NCBI GenBank assembly: GCA_024225395.1
Contig: JAAEMR010000078.1
Coordinates: 1-64,000 of the forward strand
Direction of reading: 5' to 3'
Length of the DNA: 64,000 nt
From: Gammaproteobacteria bacterium
GTDB taxonomy: Bacteria; Pseudomonadota; Gammaproteobacteria; GCA-001735895
A program made the translations under genes and the position numbers. The notes under the pieces were generated by a model, which was not told where the DNA came from, ran no database searches, and saw nothing but the letters and a program-made list of their open reading frames with translations. Within the stretch, counting starts at the first letter, position 1; each line of letters starts with the position of its first letter. Below, piece after piece: positions 28,030-37,338 of this stretch.

Positions 28030-28139
28030 GTGACGAACCATACAACAAAGTTAATATTAAGTAATGACCTGATCTGAATTAATTTCATTCTTTAAGCCAT
28101 TCACTACAATGCTCCTTTTTTAAATTATAAGTAATCAAC

Positions 28140-29165
28140 GTGAGTTATCCTTCTTCAATATCGCCCATTCGCTGGGAAAACAACAGGTTAATACTTCTCG
28201 ATCAGCGCTATTTACCGTTAAAACATGATGATTATGTTTGCGCTACTTTAGAACAGGCTGCACAGGGTATTGCGGATCTGGTGGTGAGAGGCGCTCCAGC
28301 CATTGGCATCACGGCTGCCTATGCAGTTTATCTGGGGTATCAACAGCATAAACAAAATGTGAATTATGATTTTACTGCAGCTCTTGAAGGGTTGATTAAT
28401 GCTCGTCCAACAGCAGTCAACCTGGCCTGGGCTGTTGAGCAGCAAAAGGCACTTTTAAATACTGATCAGGCTGACCTGTCTCAGCAATTACTGGACAATG
28501 CTAAACGTATTCATCAGCAGGACCTTGATGACAATATCAAGATGGGTGACTTTGGTGCGAATTTGATTGACTCTGGTTCTCGAGTGGTTACGCACTGTAA
28601 TGCCGGAGCATTGGCCACTGCCGGTTATGGAACTGCCCTTGGGGTCATTCGTAGTGCCTGGTCGGAAGAAAAGCTGGATCAGATTTTTGCATCCGAAACA
28701 CGCCCGTGGCTACAGGGACTCAGGCTAACTGCCTGGGAACTGGCTGAAGATAAAATACCGGTTACTGTCATAGTGGAAGGTGCTGTCTCTTCTTTATTTA
28801 ATAGAAAAAAAATAGACTGGGTGATAGTCGGTTCCGATAGAATTTGTGCAAATGGAGACGTTATCAATAAAGTCGGTACCTGTAATCAGGCGATAATGGC
28901 CAGGCACTACGGGGTAAAGGTCATGGTTGCTGCTCCCACTTCAACTATAGATATGAATACGCAATCCGGTGACCTTGTCGATATTGAAAATCGTTCTGAC
29001 AGTGAAATCCTTGCGCAAAATTATCCTGATAACGAGTTAGTGTCCGCCTGGAATCCCGTGTTTGATGTGACGCCGGCAGCACTTGTTTCAGCCATAGTGA
29101 CGGAAAAGGGCGTTGTTTTGCAGCCTGACAAAGACAAAATGCTGGCTTTGATGAGTTCAAAATAA
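28140..29165 (+). CDS. mtnA: Methylthioribose-1-phosphate isomerase
   Basis: MtnA converts 5-methylthioribose 1-phosphate to the ribulose form in methionine salvage. The 341-residue product belongs to the eIF2B-related family. The N-terminal half has VVRGAPAIGITAAYA; the catalytic Cys153 lies in HCNAGALATAGYGTALG and the catalytic Asp233 in VGSDRICANGDVINKVGT. The start is a GTG. It is divergent from mtaD. Other mtn genes are not present in the window. Confidence 0.95.
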   Translation: MSYPSSISPIRWENNRLILLDQRYLPLKHDDYVCATLEQAAQGIADLVVRGAPAIGITAAYAVYLGYQQHKQNVNYDFTAALEGLINARPTAVNLAWAVEQQKALLNTDQADLSQQLLDNAKRIHQQDLDDNIKMGDFGANLIDSGSRVVTHCNAGALATAGYGTALGVIRSAWSEEKLDQIFASETRPWLQGLRLTAWELAEDKIPVTVIVEGAVSSLFNRKKIDWVIVGSDRICANGDVINKVGTCNQAIMARHYGVKVMVAAPTSTIDMNTQSGDLVDIENRSDSEILAQNYPDNELVSAWNPVFDVTPAALVSAIVTEKGVVLQPDKDKMLALMSSK

Positions 29166-29447
29166 GCCAGAGCTGGCTAAAATTCATTTCTGGGCGTGGT
29201 TATTAATAAGTGGAGGTCAGTGGGGGGTCTGTGCTAAAATTGCTTATATCGAATTACAAGGGTTTTTGGTCATTTTTTTGATCAGGAAAGAAATACTATT
29301 ATTAAATATAAATTTGAGTCTACTTATTTATCAAACCGTTCTGGATTGATACTGCTAACGACCCCGTTATTTATGACTAAAGTTTAATCCAGCCCTTTGT
29401 CTACCCCCAATAAAAACATATTGAATTAACCTAGAGACTCATAATTC

Positions 29448-32021
29448 ATGGCCGATATTGCTAAGGAAATTTTTCCTGTAAACCTCGAAGATGAGATGCG
29501 TCAGTCTTATCTTGAATACGCCATGAGCGTAATAGTCGGGCGTGCATTACCTGATGTTCGAGATGGTTTAAAGCCGGTACACCGTCGTGTTTTGTACGCG
29601 ATGAATGTGCTGGGTAATGATTTCAATAAACCCTATAAAAAGTCAGCTCGTGTTGTTGGTGATGTTATTGGTAAATATCACCCGCATGGAGATACCGCTG
29701 TTTACGACACTATCGTTCGAATGGCTCAACCTTTTTCCATGCGTCATATGCTGGTTGATGGTCAGGGTAACTTTGGTTCTGTAGATGGAGACTCTGCTGC
29801 TGCCATGCGTTATACCGAAGTCCGTATGGCCAAAATTTCTCATGAATTACTGGCAGACCTGGATAAAGAAACGGTCAATTTTACGTCTAACTACGATGAG
29901 TCAGAATATGAGCCCTCTGTTTTACCAACTAAAGTTCCTAACCTGTTAGTCAATGGGTCTTCAGGTATTGCTGTCGGTATGGCGACCAATATTCCTCCTC
30001 ATAATTTATCTGAAGTTATCGATGCCTGTGTGTTTATGGTTGATCAACCTGAAGCGACTGTTGAAGATTTGATGACCTGCATTCCCGGTCCTGACTTTCC
30101 AACGGCTGCTTTTATCAATGGGGCAAGAGGAATTCGTGAAGCCTATCGTACGGGTCGTGGCAAAATTTACATGCGGGCCCGTTATGACATAGAAGAGGAG
30201 TCCAATGGCAAACAGAGAATCGTAGTCACTGAATTACCTTATCAGGTGAATAAGGCGCGATTGCTGGAAAAAATTGCAGAGCTAGTCAAACTCAAGAAAA
30301 TCGAAGGCATTACCGGCTTGCGTGATGAGTCAGATAAAGACGGTATGCGCATGGTGATTGAATTGCGTCGCGGTGAAATAGCTGATGTCATCATTAATAA
30401 TTTGTACAAACAGACTCAGATGGAAAATGTGTTTGGTATTAATATGGTGGCTCTGGTTGAAGGGCAGCCTCGCTTGCTCAATCTGCAACAGGTCATTCAG
30501 GCTTTTATTCGTCATCGTCGAGAGGTAGTGACGCGCAGAACTATATTTGATTTACGTAAAGCACGTGACAGGGCGCATGTTCTGGAAGGTCTGGCTATTG
30601 CACTGTCCAATATCGATGAAATTATTGAACTGATCAAAAAATCACCAAGCCCTGCTATCGCCAAAGCTGCTTTACTGGAGCGTAACTGGTCTCTCGGTAT
30701 TGTTAGGGATATGTTGCAACGAGCTGGCTCTGATTCCTCTCGCCCGGATGGTTTATCGATGGAGTTTGGATTGCTTGATGATAGCTATCGCCTGACAGAA
30801 AAGCAGGCGCAATCCATTCTTGATCTTCGCCTGCAAAAACTGACGGGGCTGGAGCAGGAAAAAATCATCAATGAATATAAGGAAATCCTGGAAAAGATAG
30901 AAGACCTGCTGGATATCCTGATGCGTGAAGAGCGCCTGATGTCGGAAATTCGTCGCGAGTTACTGGAAGTTAAAGAACAGTTTTCTGATGATCGCAGGAC
31001 TGAAATTCTGGTGAATCAACTGGATATGACGGTAGAAGATTTAATCAATGAGGAAGACGTGGTCGTGACACTAAGTCACCTGGGATATGCCAAGGCACAA
31101 CCACTGGAAAGCTATAGTGCACAAAAACGGGGTGGCCGGGGTAAGGCTGCTACCAAGGTAAAAGATGAAGATTTTGTAGAAAAAATGTTCATTGCTTCGA
31201 CACATGATACCCTGCTGTGTTTTTCGACTCGTGGAAAAGTGTACTGGCAAAAAGTTTACCAGTTACCCATAGGCTCGCGTACTGCTCGCGGCAGGCCCAT
31301 GGTAAACCTGCTTCCACTGGAAGAAAATGAACGTATAACGGCGATATTACCTGTCAGAGAATATCCTGAAGATGAGTTTATCTTTTTTGCCACGGCAAAT
31401 GGCACGGTTAAACGTACTCCTCTTTCCAGTTTCTCTCGCCCACGTGCCAACGGCATTATCGCGATTGATTTACGAGAGGATGACAGCCTGATTGGTGTGC
31501 AGTTAACGCAGGGCAACAATGACCTGATGATGTTTTCCGCATCTGGTAAAGGTATCCGCTTTGGCGAAGAAAATGTTCGTGCCATGGGCCGTACTGCTGC
31601 AGGTGTTCGTGGTATTCGAATCAAACCTGAAGACAGTGTCATTACGCTATTAGCGCTCGATTCAGACGAAGATATTATCTTGTTTGCGACTGAAAATGGT
31701 TATGGCAAACGTACTAAAGTCTCTGATTTCTCTCGTCAGGGAAGAGGGGGTCAGGGTGTAATCTCTATTCAAACCTCAGAGCGTAACGGTCAGGTTATTG
31801 GTGCAATAAAAGCCAGTGGTGATGACGTTATGTTAATTACTAATGCCGGCACACTGGTTAGAACACCGGTAGAAGATATATCTCTGGTATCTCGTAATAC
31901 CCAGGGTGTTACGCTGATTCGTCTCGGACAAGACGAAAAACTGGTTCAAATCGAAACTGTTGCTACTGAAGACAGCGATGATGAGATCAGTGACGAACCT
32001 GAAGAAGGTTCTGACGACTAA
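29448..32021 (+). CDS. gyrA: DNA gyrase subunit A
   Basis: GyrA is the breakage-reunion subunit of gyrase. The 857-residue length is normal. The catalytic Tyr122 lies in [10 protein letters not shown], and the quinolone-resistance region reads [16 protein letters not shown]. Residue 83 is Thr rather than the E. coli Ser, as in Pseudomonas wild types, and Asp87 is kept. The C-terminal domain has six blade repeats, with the GyrA-box ([10 protein letters not shown]) near residue 560 and a Glu/Asp-rich tail. The upstream gap (29166-29447) has AT-rich sequence likely to hold its promoter, but I cannot place hexamers safely. The inverted-repeat element follows the stop by eight bases. Confidence 0.98.
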   Translation: MADIAKEIFPVNLEDEMRQSYLEYAMSVIVGRALPDVRDGLKPVHRRVLYAMNVLGNDFNKPYKKSARVVGDVIGKYHPHGDTAVYDTIVRMAQPFSMRHMLVDGQGNFGSVDGDSAAAMRYTEVRMAKISHELLADLDKETVNFTSNYDESEYEPSVLPTKVPNLLVNGSSGIAVGMATNIPPHNLSEVIDACVFMVDQPEATVEDLMTCIPGPDFPTAAFINGARGIREAYRTGRGKIYMRARYDIEEESNGKQRIVVTELPYQVNKARLLEKIAELVKLKKIEGITGLRDESDKDGMRMVIELRRGEIADVIINNLYKQTQMENVFGINMVALVEGQPRLLNLQQVIQAFIRHRREVVTRRTIFDLRKARDRAHVLEGLAIALSNIDEIIELIKKSPSPAIAKAALLERNWSLGIVRDMLQRAGSDSSRPDGLSMEFGLLDDSYRLTEKQAQSILDLRLQKLTGLEQEKIINEYKEILEKIEDLLDILMREERLMSEIRRELLEVKEQFSDDRRTEILVNQLDMTVEDLINEEDVVVTLSHLGYAKAQPLESYSAQKRGGRGKAATKVKDEDFVEKMFIASTHDTLLCFSTRGKVYWQKVYQLPIGSRTARGRPMVNLLPLEENERITAILPVREYPEDEFIFFATANGTVKRTPLSSFSRPRANGIIAIDLREDDSLIGVQLTQGNNDLMMFSASGKGIRFGEENVRAMGRTAAGVRGIRIKPEDSVITLLALDSDEDIILFATENGYGKRTKVSDFSRQGRGGQGVISIQTSERNGQVIGAIKASGDDVMLITNAGTLVRTPVEDISLVSRNTQGVTLIRLGQDEKLVQIETVATEDSDDEISDEPEEGSDD

Positions 32022-32028
32022 TTTTTTT

Positions 32029-32165
32029 CACCACAGAGAACACAGAGGCACAGAGAAAGATAATTTTCCTGGTTTAAATTTACCTGTCTTACATTTTTGA
32101 CAGATACTTATTTTAAATCAAAAAACTTATTTCATTTCTCTGTGTCCCTAGTGTCCTCTGTGGTA
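32029..32165. repeat. Inverted-repeat element, CACAGAG type, second copy
   Basis: The left arm starts CACCACAGAG at 32029 and continues with two further CACAGAG heptamers. The right arm (32135-32165) has two clean and one altered CTCTGTG unit (TCCCTAGTG), ending CTCTGTGGTA. The core is AT-rich. The copy lies between gyrA and serC. Confidence 0.8.
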
Positions 32166-32198
32166 AGTCTTTTTTAATATTTATATGTAAGGTGAACT

Positions 32199-33281
32199 AT
32201 GTCACGCGTTTTTAATTTTAGTGCGGGTCCGGCCATGCTGCCGACCGAAGTTATACAACAAGCTCAGCAGGAAATTCTGGACTGGAACGGCAGTGGAATG
32301 TCGGTCATGGAAATGAGTCATCGCGGTAAAGAGTTTATCGAAATAGCCTCGACTGCAGAAGCAGATTTACGTGAGTTACTGGCTATTCCTGATAATTACA
32401 AAGTGTTATTTTTACAGGGCGGGGCCAGCACACAATTTGCCATGGTGCCGTTAAATTTAATGGATCGAACCGGTAAAGCTGATTATGCCAACACGGGTGC
32501 CTGGTCGAAGAAAGCTATTTCAGAAGGTAAGCGTTTTGGTGAAGTAAATATCTGTGCCAGTTCAGAAGAAGATGGTTTTAACTCTGTACCCGCTTTTGAT
32601 TCATGGAACCTGTCATCAGATGCTTCTTATGTGCATATCACGCCAAATGAAACGATTGGAGGTGTAGTTTACCAGGGGCTTCCTGATACAGGTGATGTCC
32701 CGATCGTAGCAGACATGTCTTCAACCATCCTGTCTCGTCCAACTAATGTTTCTGATTATGGAATTATTTATACCGGCGCGCAGAAAAATATTGGCCCTGC
32801 TGGATTAACGATTGTTATAGTACGCGAAGATTTAATCGGCCAGGCAGGCGATAGTTGTCCCACCATGTTGAACTATGCTACGCATGATAAAGCAGATTCA
32901 ATGGCTAATACTCCGCCGACATATAGCTGGTATCTGGCAGGACTTGTGTTCAAGTGGCTGAAAGATAAAGGTGGCCTGAGTGCAATGGCTGAAATTAACG
33001 AACGCAAGGCTTCCAAACTTTATGCTGCGATTGATGGCAATGACTTTTACTCCAATCCTGTTGCGATTCAGAATCGTTCATGGATGAATGTCCCCTTTAT
33101 TTTAAAAGATGCGGATCTTGATGCCAGTTTCCTCGAAGGTGCAAAAGAGCTGGGTCTAATGACTTTAAAAGGGCACCGCTCAGTGGGTGGTATGCGCGCG
33201 AGTATCTACAACGCGATGCCGGAAGAGGGTGTTGATACGTTGATTCAATACATGAATGATTTTGCAGCGAAAAACGGATAA
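32199..33281 (+). CDS. serC: Phosphoserine aminotransferase
   Basis: SerC makes 3-phosphoserine from 3-phosphohydroxypyruvate and glutamate, and also serves pyridoxine synthesis. The 360-residue product has the family start VFNFSAGPAMLPTEV and the PLP lysine in GAQKNIGPAG (Lys196). HRSVGGMRASIYNAM lies at the C-terminus. It follows gyrA and is the first gene of serC-serA-pheA-tyrA, with 12 bases to the next gene. Confidence 0.97.
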   Translation: MSRVFNFSAGPAMLPTEVIQQAQQEILDWNGSGMSVMEMSHRGKEFIEIASTAEADLRELLAIPDNYKVLFLQGGASTQFAMVPLNLMDRTGKADYANTGAWSKKAISEGKRFGEVNICASSEEDGFNSVPAFDSWNLSSDASYVHITPNETIGGVVYQGLPDTGDVPIVADMSSTILSRPTNVSDYGIIYTGAQKNIGPAGLTIVIVREDLIGQAGDSCPTMLNYATHDKADSMANTPPTYSWYLAGLVFKWLKDKGGLSAMAEINERKASKLYAAIDGNDFYSNPVAIQNRSWMNVPFILKDADLDASFLEGAKELGLMTLKGHRSVGGMRASIYNAMPEEGVDTLIQYMNDFAAKNG

Positions 33282-33293
33282 GGGCGAGATAAG

Positions 33294-34457
33294 ATGAAAA
33301 AAATACTGACTCTTAACAATATATCTACTCAGGGCTTAGAGCGTTTACCTCGTGAAAATTATGAAGTCTCATCCGAATGTTCCATTCCAGATGGCATCTT
33401 ATTACGTTCTTTTAAAATGCATGATATGGAAATACCCGAGTCTTTACTTGCAGTAGGTAGAGCGGGTGCAGGTGTTAATAATATTCCTCTGGATAAAATG
33501 AGTGACCGTGGTATTGCTGTTTTTAATGCACCGGGTGCTAATTCCAATGCAGTTAAAGAACTGGTGGTTGCCGGTATGTTACTGGCTTGCCGTAACCTAT
33601 GTGATGCATGGGATTACACAAATAAGCTTGAAGGTACGGATGCGGAAATTTCCAAAGCAGTAGAAGAAGGTAAAAAGAAGTATGTTGGTTATGAACTGCC
33701 GGGGCGTACTCTTGGTGTTATCGGCCTGGGAGCGATTGGTGTCAGGGTTGCTAATGCGGCTATTTCGTTGGGTATGAATGTTATTGGTTATGATCCGGGC
33801 ATTAGCGTTCAGTCAGCCTGGAATTTATCAGCAGATGTACAGGCAACCAGCAGTGTTGATGATATGATGTCGAAGGTGGATTTTATTTCTTTGCATGTAC
33901 CATTAATACCGGCCACGAAAAATATCATTAATGCTGATCGTCTGGCTAAAGTGAAAGCTGATGGTGTCATCATGAACTTCGCGCGCGACGGTATTGTAGA
34001 TGATGAAGCGGTTCTGGCTGCGCTTGAAGCCGACAGGTTACATGCTTATGTGACTGATTTTCCTTCTAACTTATTGAAGGGTAAAAAAGGCGTCATCAAT
34101 TTACCTCATCTGGGGGCATCTACAGGCGAAGCTGAAGAAAATTGTGCAGTGATGGTTGCTGATCAGATTAAAGATTATCTGGAAAATGGTAATGTGACTA
34201 ATTCTGTGAATTTTCCGGAAATTAAACTGTCACGTGCCACTGAAAATCGCCTGTCAGTAGTAAATGCCAATATGCCGGATATGGTTGGACAGATTTCACA
34301 TATTCTGGGTGAAAATGATCTGAATATTCATCACATGGTGAATGAATCACGTAATGATATTGCCTGCACTTTAATGGATTTAGATAAGAGCATTCCAGCT
34401 GAAGTCATAGACAGTATAAAATTGATCGATGGTGTTCTTGCAGCAAGATCTCTTTAA
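33294..34457 (+). CDS. serA: D-3-phosphoglycerate dehydrogenase (SerA-like)
   Basis: The 387-residue product is a D-2-hydroxyacid dehydrogenase with a C-terminal ACT domain, the layout of short SerA forms. The NAD-binding motif GVIGLGAIGVRVANA lies near residue 140, and VGRAGAGVNNIPLD lies in the substrate region. The catalytic Arg is in NFARDGIVDDEA and the His in NLPHLGASTGEAEEN. The ACT domain covers about residues 315-387. Placed 12 bases after serC and overlapping pheA (TAATG), it would supply the substrate of SerC. This neighbour is not found between serC and pheA in the Pseudomonas block. Substrate is inferred from family and context. Confidence 0.88.
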   Translation: MKKILTLNNISTQGLERLPRENYEVSSECSIPDGILLRSFKMHDMEIPESLLAVGRAGAGVNNIPLDKMSDRGIAVFNAPGANSNAVKELVVAGMLLACRNLCDAWDYTNKLEGTDAEISKAVEEGKKKYVGYELPGRTLGVIGLGAIGVRVANAAISLGMNVIGYDPGISVQSAWNLSADVQATSSVDDMMSKVDFISLHVPLIPATKNIINADRLAKVKADGVIMNFARDGIVDDEAVLAALEADRLHAYVTDFPSNLLKGKKGVINLPHLGASTGEAEENCAVMVADQIKDYLENGNVTNSVNFPEIKLSRATENRLSVVNANMPDMVGQISHILGENDLNIHHMVNESRNDIACTLMDLDKSIPAEVIDSIKLIDGVLAARSL

Positions 34458-35563
34458 TGACCGATGTAGAGGTTTCCGGTTTGGATTTACAAACTATTCG
34501 ACAACAAATTGATGACATTGATGAGCAGCTTCTGAAGCTGTTCAATCAACGGGCAGATTGTGCTATTCAGGTAGCTGAAACGAAAAAGCAGGCATTAAAA
34601 GAAGGAGAGCCTCTGGAGTTTTTTCGTCCGGACCGTGAAGCCCAGGTCATTCAACGTATTAAGGAATTGAATCAGGGTCCTCTTAGCGATAAAGAAGCAG
34701 GGCGTTTAATCCGTGAAGTTATGTCTGCCTGTCTGGCGCTCGAGCAACCATTGAAAATTGCCTACCTGGGTCCAGAAGGTACATTTACTCAGGCGGCAGC
34801 ACTAAAACATTTTGGTAACTCTGTCGATACGGTTGCGTTAAGTTGCATTCCCGATGTTTTTTCATCGGTACAGGCTGGGCATGCTGATTTTGGGCTGGTG
34901 CCGGTAGAAAACTCTACCGAAGGTGTGATCACTCATACGCTGGATATGTTTATTCAAAGTGACCTGAAGGTTTGTGGCGAAGTAGAAGTTCGAATTCATC
35001 ATCAACTGGCTAATCTGTCGCAAAACCCTGATGACATTCAACAAATATTCTCTCATCAGCAATCGTTTGCTCAATGTCGTAATTGGCTGGATCAAAATTA
35101 CCCGTCTGTTGAGAGAATTCCTGTCAATAGCAATGCTGAAGCAGCCCGTTTAGCGGCAGAGGATAGTCGTTCAGCCGCAATATGTGGTGTGCAGGCTGTA
35201 GAAATTTTCGGTTTGAAAACCTGTCATAAAAATATTGAAGATTTAGCCAACAATACCACCCGATTTATGGTGATTGGTGACATGCAGGTAGAACCCAGTG
35301 GTATGGATAAAACCACTATTTTAATGTCTGCTCATAATCAACCTGGATCTTTATTATCTTTACTTAAACCTTTGGCTGATAATGCGATCAGTATGAATAA
35401 AATTGAATCTCGGCCTTCTCCAGACCGATTATGGGAGTATGTATTTTTTGTTGATATTGATGGCCATCAAAAAAATGAAAATGTTGCCAGGGCATTGGTG
35501 GAATTACAAAAGAAGGCTGCTCTATTCAAAATTTTGGGCTCTTATCCCAAGGTTGAGCTGTAA
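34457..35563 (+). CDS. pheA: Bifunctional chorismate mutase / prephenate dehydratase
   Basis: The P-protein makes phenylpyruvate from chorismate. The 368-residue product has an N-terminal AroQ chorismate mutase (about residues 10-90, with IRQQIDDIDEQLLKLFNQRA), a prephenate dehydratase domain (about 100-275, starting IAYLGPEGTFTQAAA, with the TTRF motif as NNTTRFMVIG) and a C-terminal ACT domain with the PGSLLSLLKPL and IESRPS motifs that bind phenylalanine. The start overlaps the serA stop. I see no leader-peptide attenuator upstream, so regulation is likely by feedback on the ACT domain. Confidence 0.97.
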   Translation: MTDVEVSGLDLQTIRQQIDDIDEQLLKLFNQRADCAIQVAETKKQALKEGEPLEFFRPDREAQVIQRIKELNQGPLSDKEAGRLIREVMSACLALEQPLKIAYLGPEGTFTQAAALKHFGNSVDTVALSCIPDVFSSVQAGHADFGLVPVENSTEGVITHTLDMFIQSDLKVCGEVEVRIHHQLANLSQNPDDIQQIFSHQQSFAQCRNWLDQNYPSVERIPVNSNAEAARLAAEDSRSAAICGVQAVEIFGLKTCHKNIEDLANNTTRFMVIGDMQVEPSGMDKTTILMSAHNQPGSLLSLLKPLADNAISMNKIESRPSPDRLWEYVFFVDIDGHQKNENVARALVELQKKAALFKILGSYPKVEL

Positions 35564-35599
35564 TAATAAAATGAAACTATTCCAGCCCGGCATAATACT

Positions 35600-36460
35600 G
35601 TGATAAATCATCTGGCAATTATAGGTGTAGGGCTAATTGGTAGCTCCCTGTCCTTATCGCTTAAACAGAGTGGTTATGTAAAAAGAGTGACGGGCTGTGG
35701 ACGTTCAGAAGATAACCTGAAAAAAGGTGTTGAACTCGGAGTTCTGGATGATTATCAGCTAAACATTTCCGAGGCAATAAAAGGCACTGATGTTGTCGTG
35801 GTGGCAGTTCCACTGGGGGCAATGAGTTCTGTGTTTCAACAAATGCAGTCTTCGCTTGATGAATCCACAGTAGTGACAGATGTGGGCAGTGCTAAAGCAA
35901 CTGTGTTACGTGATGCCCATCGTTCTCTTGGTGAATTTTTTCCACAATTTGTACCCGGTCACCCTATAGCCGGGTCAGAAAATAGCGGTGTAGAAGCCGG
36001 TGTAGCCAGCTTATATCAAAATCGTAAAATCATTTTGACTCCTGAACAGGACACAAGTCAGAGCGCCGTCGCCATTATCGATAAAATGTGGCGGCAAACC
36101 GGTGCTGAAGTTGAAATGATGAGCGTTGAGCATCATGACCGTGTACTTGCTGCCACTTCACACTTACCGCATATGCTGGCTTTTTCGCTGGTTTCCCATT
36201 TATCGAAAATGAGTGATCAGGACGAAATATTTAATTATGCTGCTGGTGGGTTTAGAGATTTTACCCGTATTGCATCCAGTGACCCTGTCATGTGGAGAGA
36301 TATCTGTATGGCTAATGGAGATGCGCTTTTAGAGCTCATTGAAGGGTTTAAAAATGAACTCAGTGAAATAGCAAAAGCGATTGAACACAAGGATTCAGAA
36401 GCTCTTTTTGAATTGTTTCGTGACTCAAAGCACACCAGGGACCAGTTAAGAGACCTGTAG
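35600..36460 (+). CDS. tyrA: Prephenate dehydrogenase
   Basis: The 286-residue enzyme makes 4-hydroxyphenylpyruvate (or arogenate to tyrosine). The Rossmann motif IIGVGLIGSSLSLSL starts at the N-terminus, and the catalytic and substrate regions are VPGHPIAGSENSG and AATSHLPHMLAFSLV. The start is a GTG at 35600. In Pseudomonas this gene is fused to aroA, and hisC lies before it. Here it is a single-domain protein, hisC is missing, and cmk follows after about 100 bases with no aroA. Confidence 0.95.
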   Translation: MINHLAIIGVGLIGSSLSLSLKQSGYVKRVTGCGRSEDNLKKGVELGVLDDYQLNISEAIKGTDVVVVAVPLGAMSSVFQQMQSSLDESTVVTDVGSAKATVLRDAHRSLGEFFPQFVPGHPIAGSENSGVEAGVASLYQNRKIILTPEQDTSQSAVAIIDKMWRQTGAEVEMMSVEHHDRVLAATSHLPHMLAFSLVSHLSKMSDQDEIFNYAAGGFRDFTRIASSDPVMWRDICMANGDALLELIEGFKNELSEIAKAIEHKDSEALFELFRDSKHTRDQLRDL

Positions 36461-36562
36461 GTTCTATTTCCAGACTTCTTTTTGAGTTAAAATGTTATAA
36501 AATTTTGAGTTTGTTTGAACGCTCTATCACATAAATAAATATTGTTAACACGTAACGACATT

Positions 36563-37243
36563 ATGGAACCTTATATAATTGCAATTGATGGACCTAGCGG
36601 TTCTGGAAAAGGTAGTCTGGCGGTTAAAGTTGCCACGCAACTGGGATTTCATATTCTGGATAGCGGGGCTATTTACCGCCTTGCTGCCCTGAAGGCACTC
36701 AACGAAAAAGTAGATATTCAAAGTGAACAGGATGTACTTGCTGCGATTGAACAGATGAAAATCCATTTTGAAACTGGAGATGAATTGACGACTCCATTTC
36801 TTGATGGAGTCGATGTGTCCCTGCAAATAAGGGATGAAGAAACGGCTTCTGCAGCATCCGTTGTTGCCGCATATCCTTCCATTCGACAGCAGTTACTCAA
36901 TATTCAGCAGAACTTTTTTCAGCCACCTGGCCTGGTTGCAGATGGTCGAGATATGGGGACTACTGTTTTTCCAGATGCCAAAATAAAGATATTTTTAAAC
37001 GCTTCGTCCGAAATAAGGGCTAAAAGACGCCATAAGCAGTTGATTGGTATGGGATTATCAGCTAGTATTGCCGACCTGCAAAATGACATTGAAATCAGAG
37101 ATGAAAGAGATCGAACTCGATCAGTATCTCCTCTGGTTCCAGCGTCTGATGCAATCGTTGTTGATTGCAGTATGATGGAACTTAATCAAGTGTTTGAACT
37201 GGTTATGAGTCATATTGTTGACGTTAACAATAACCAGGTTTGA
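36563..37243 (+). CDS. cmk: Cytidylate kinase
   Basis: Cmk phosphorylates CMP and dCMP. I start it at the ATG at 36563, which gives 226 residues, the usual length; the frame can be extended to a TTG at 36542. The P-loop IDGPSGSGKGSLA, DSGAIYRLAALKA, DGRDMGTTVFPDA and RDERDRTRSVSPL are diagnostic. It is the usual neighbour of rpsA. A hairpin terminator follows at 37240-37265. Confidence 0.96.
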   Translation: MEPYIIAIDGPSGSGKGSLAVKVATQLGFHILDSGAIYRLAALKALNEKVDIQSEQDVLAAIEQMKIHFETGDELTTPFLDGVDVSLQIRDEETASAASVVAAYPSIRQQLLNIQQNFFQPPGLVADGRDMGTTVFPDAKIKIFLNASSEIRAKRRHKQLIGMGLSASIADLQNDIEIRDERDRTRSVSPLVPASDAIVVDCSMMELNQVFELVMSHIVDVNNNQV

Positions 37244-37265
37244 AAGCAGCACTGCTTTCAATTTT
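37240..37265 (+). terminator. Terminator after cmk
   Basis: TTGAAAGC (37240-37247) pairs with GCTTTCAA (37254-37261) and TTTTA follows. The stem overlaps the cmk stop codon. The short T-run suggests a partial terminator that would still leave some read-through into rpsA. Confidence 0.55.
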
Positions 37266-37338
37266 ATTAACTAGACTGTAATAAAAGAGGTTTCTTTCTC
37301 TTGTTATTACAAAATATCTTCTTTTAGGAAAAATCTCC

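Noticed and set aside
29166-29447. gyrA promoter hexamers
   Set aside because: Several AT-rich -10-like sequences fit loosely, and none has a good -35 at the right distance, so no position is reported.
29694-29708. Thr83 in GyrA as a resistance mutation
   Set aside because: Thr at this position is the wild-type state in Pseudomonas and other groups; Asp87 is unchanged, so no acquired resistance is implied.
19817-32165. CRISPR-like array from repeated CACAGAG/CACGAAG units
   Set aside because: Units are seven bases, tandem and arranged as inverted arms. There are no spacers of even length and no cas genes.
34400-34460. Attenuator upstream of pheA
   Set aside because: pheA overlaps the preceding gene, and I see no Phe-rich leader peptide or alternative stem-loops.
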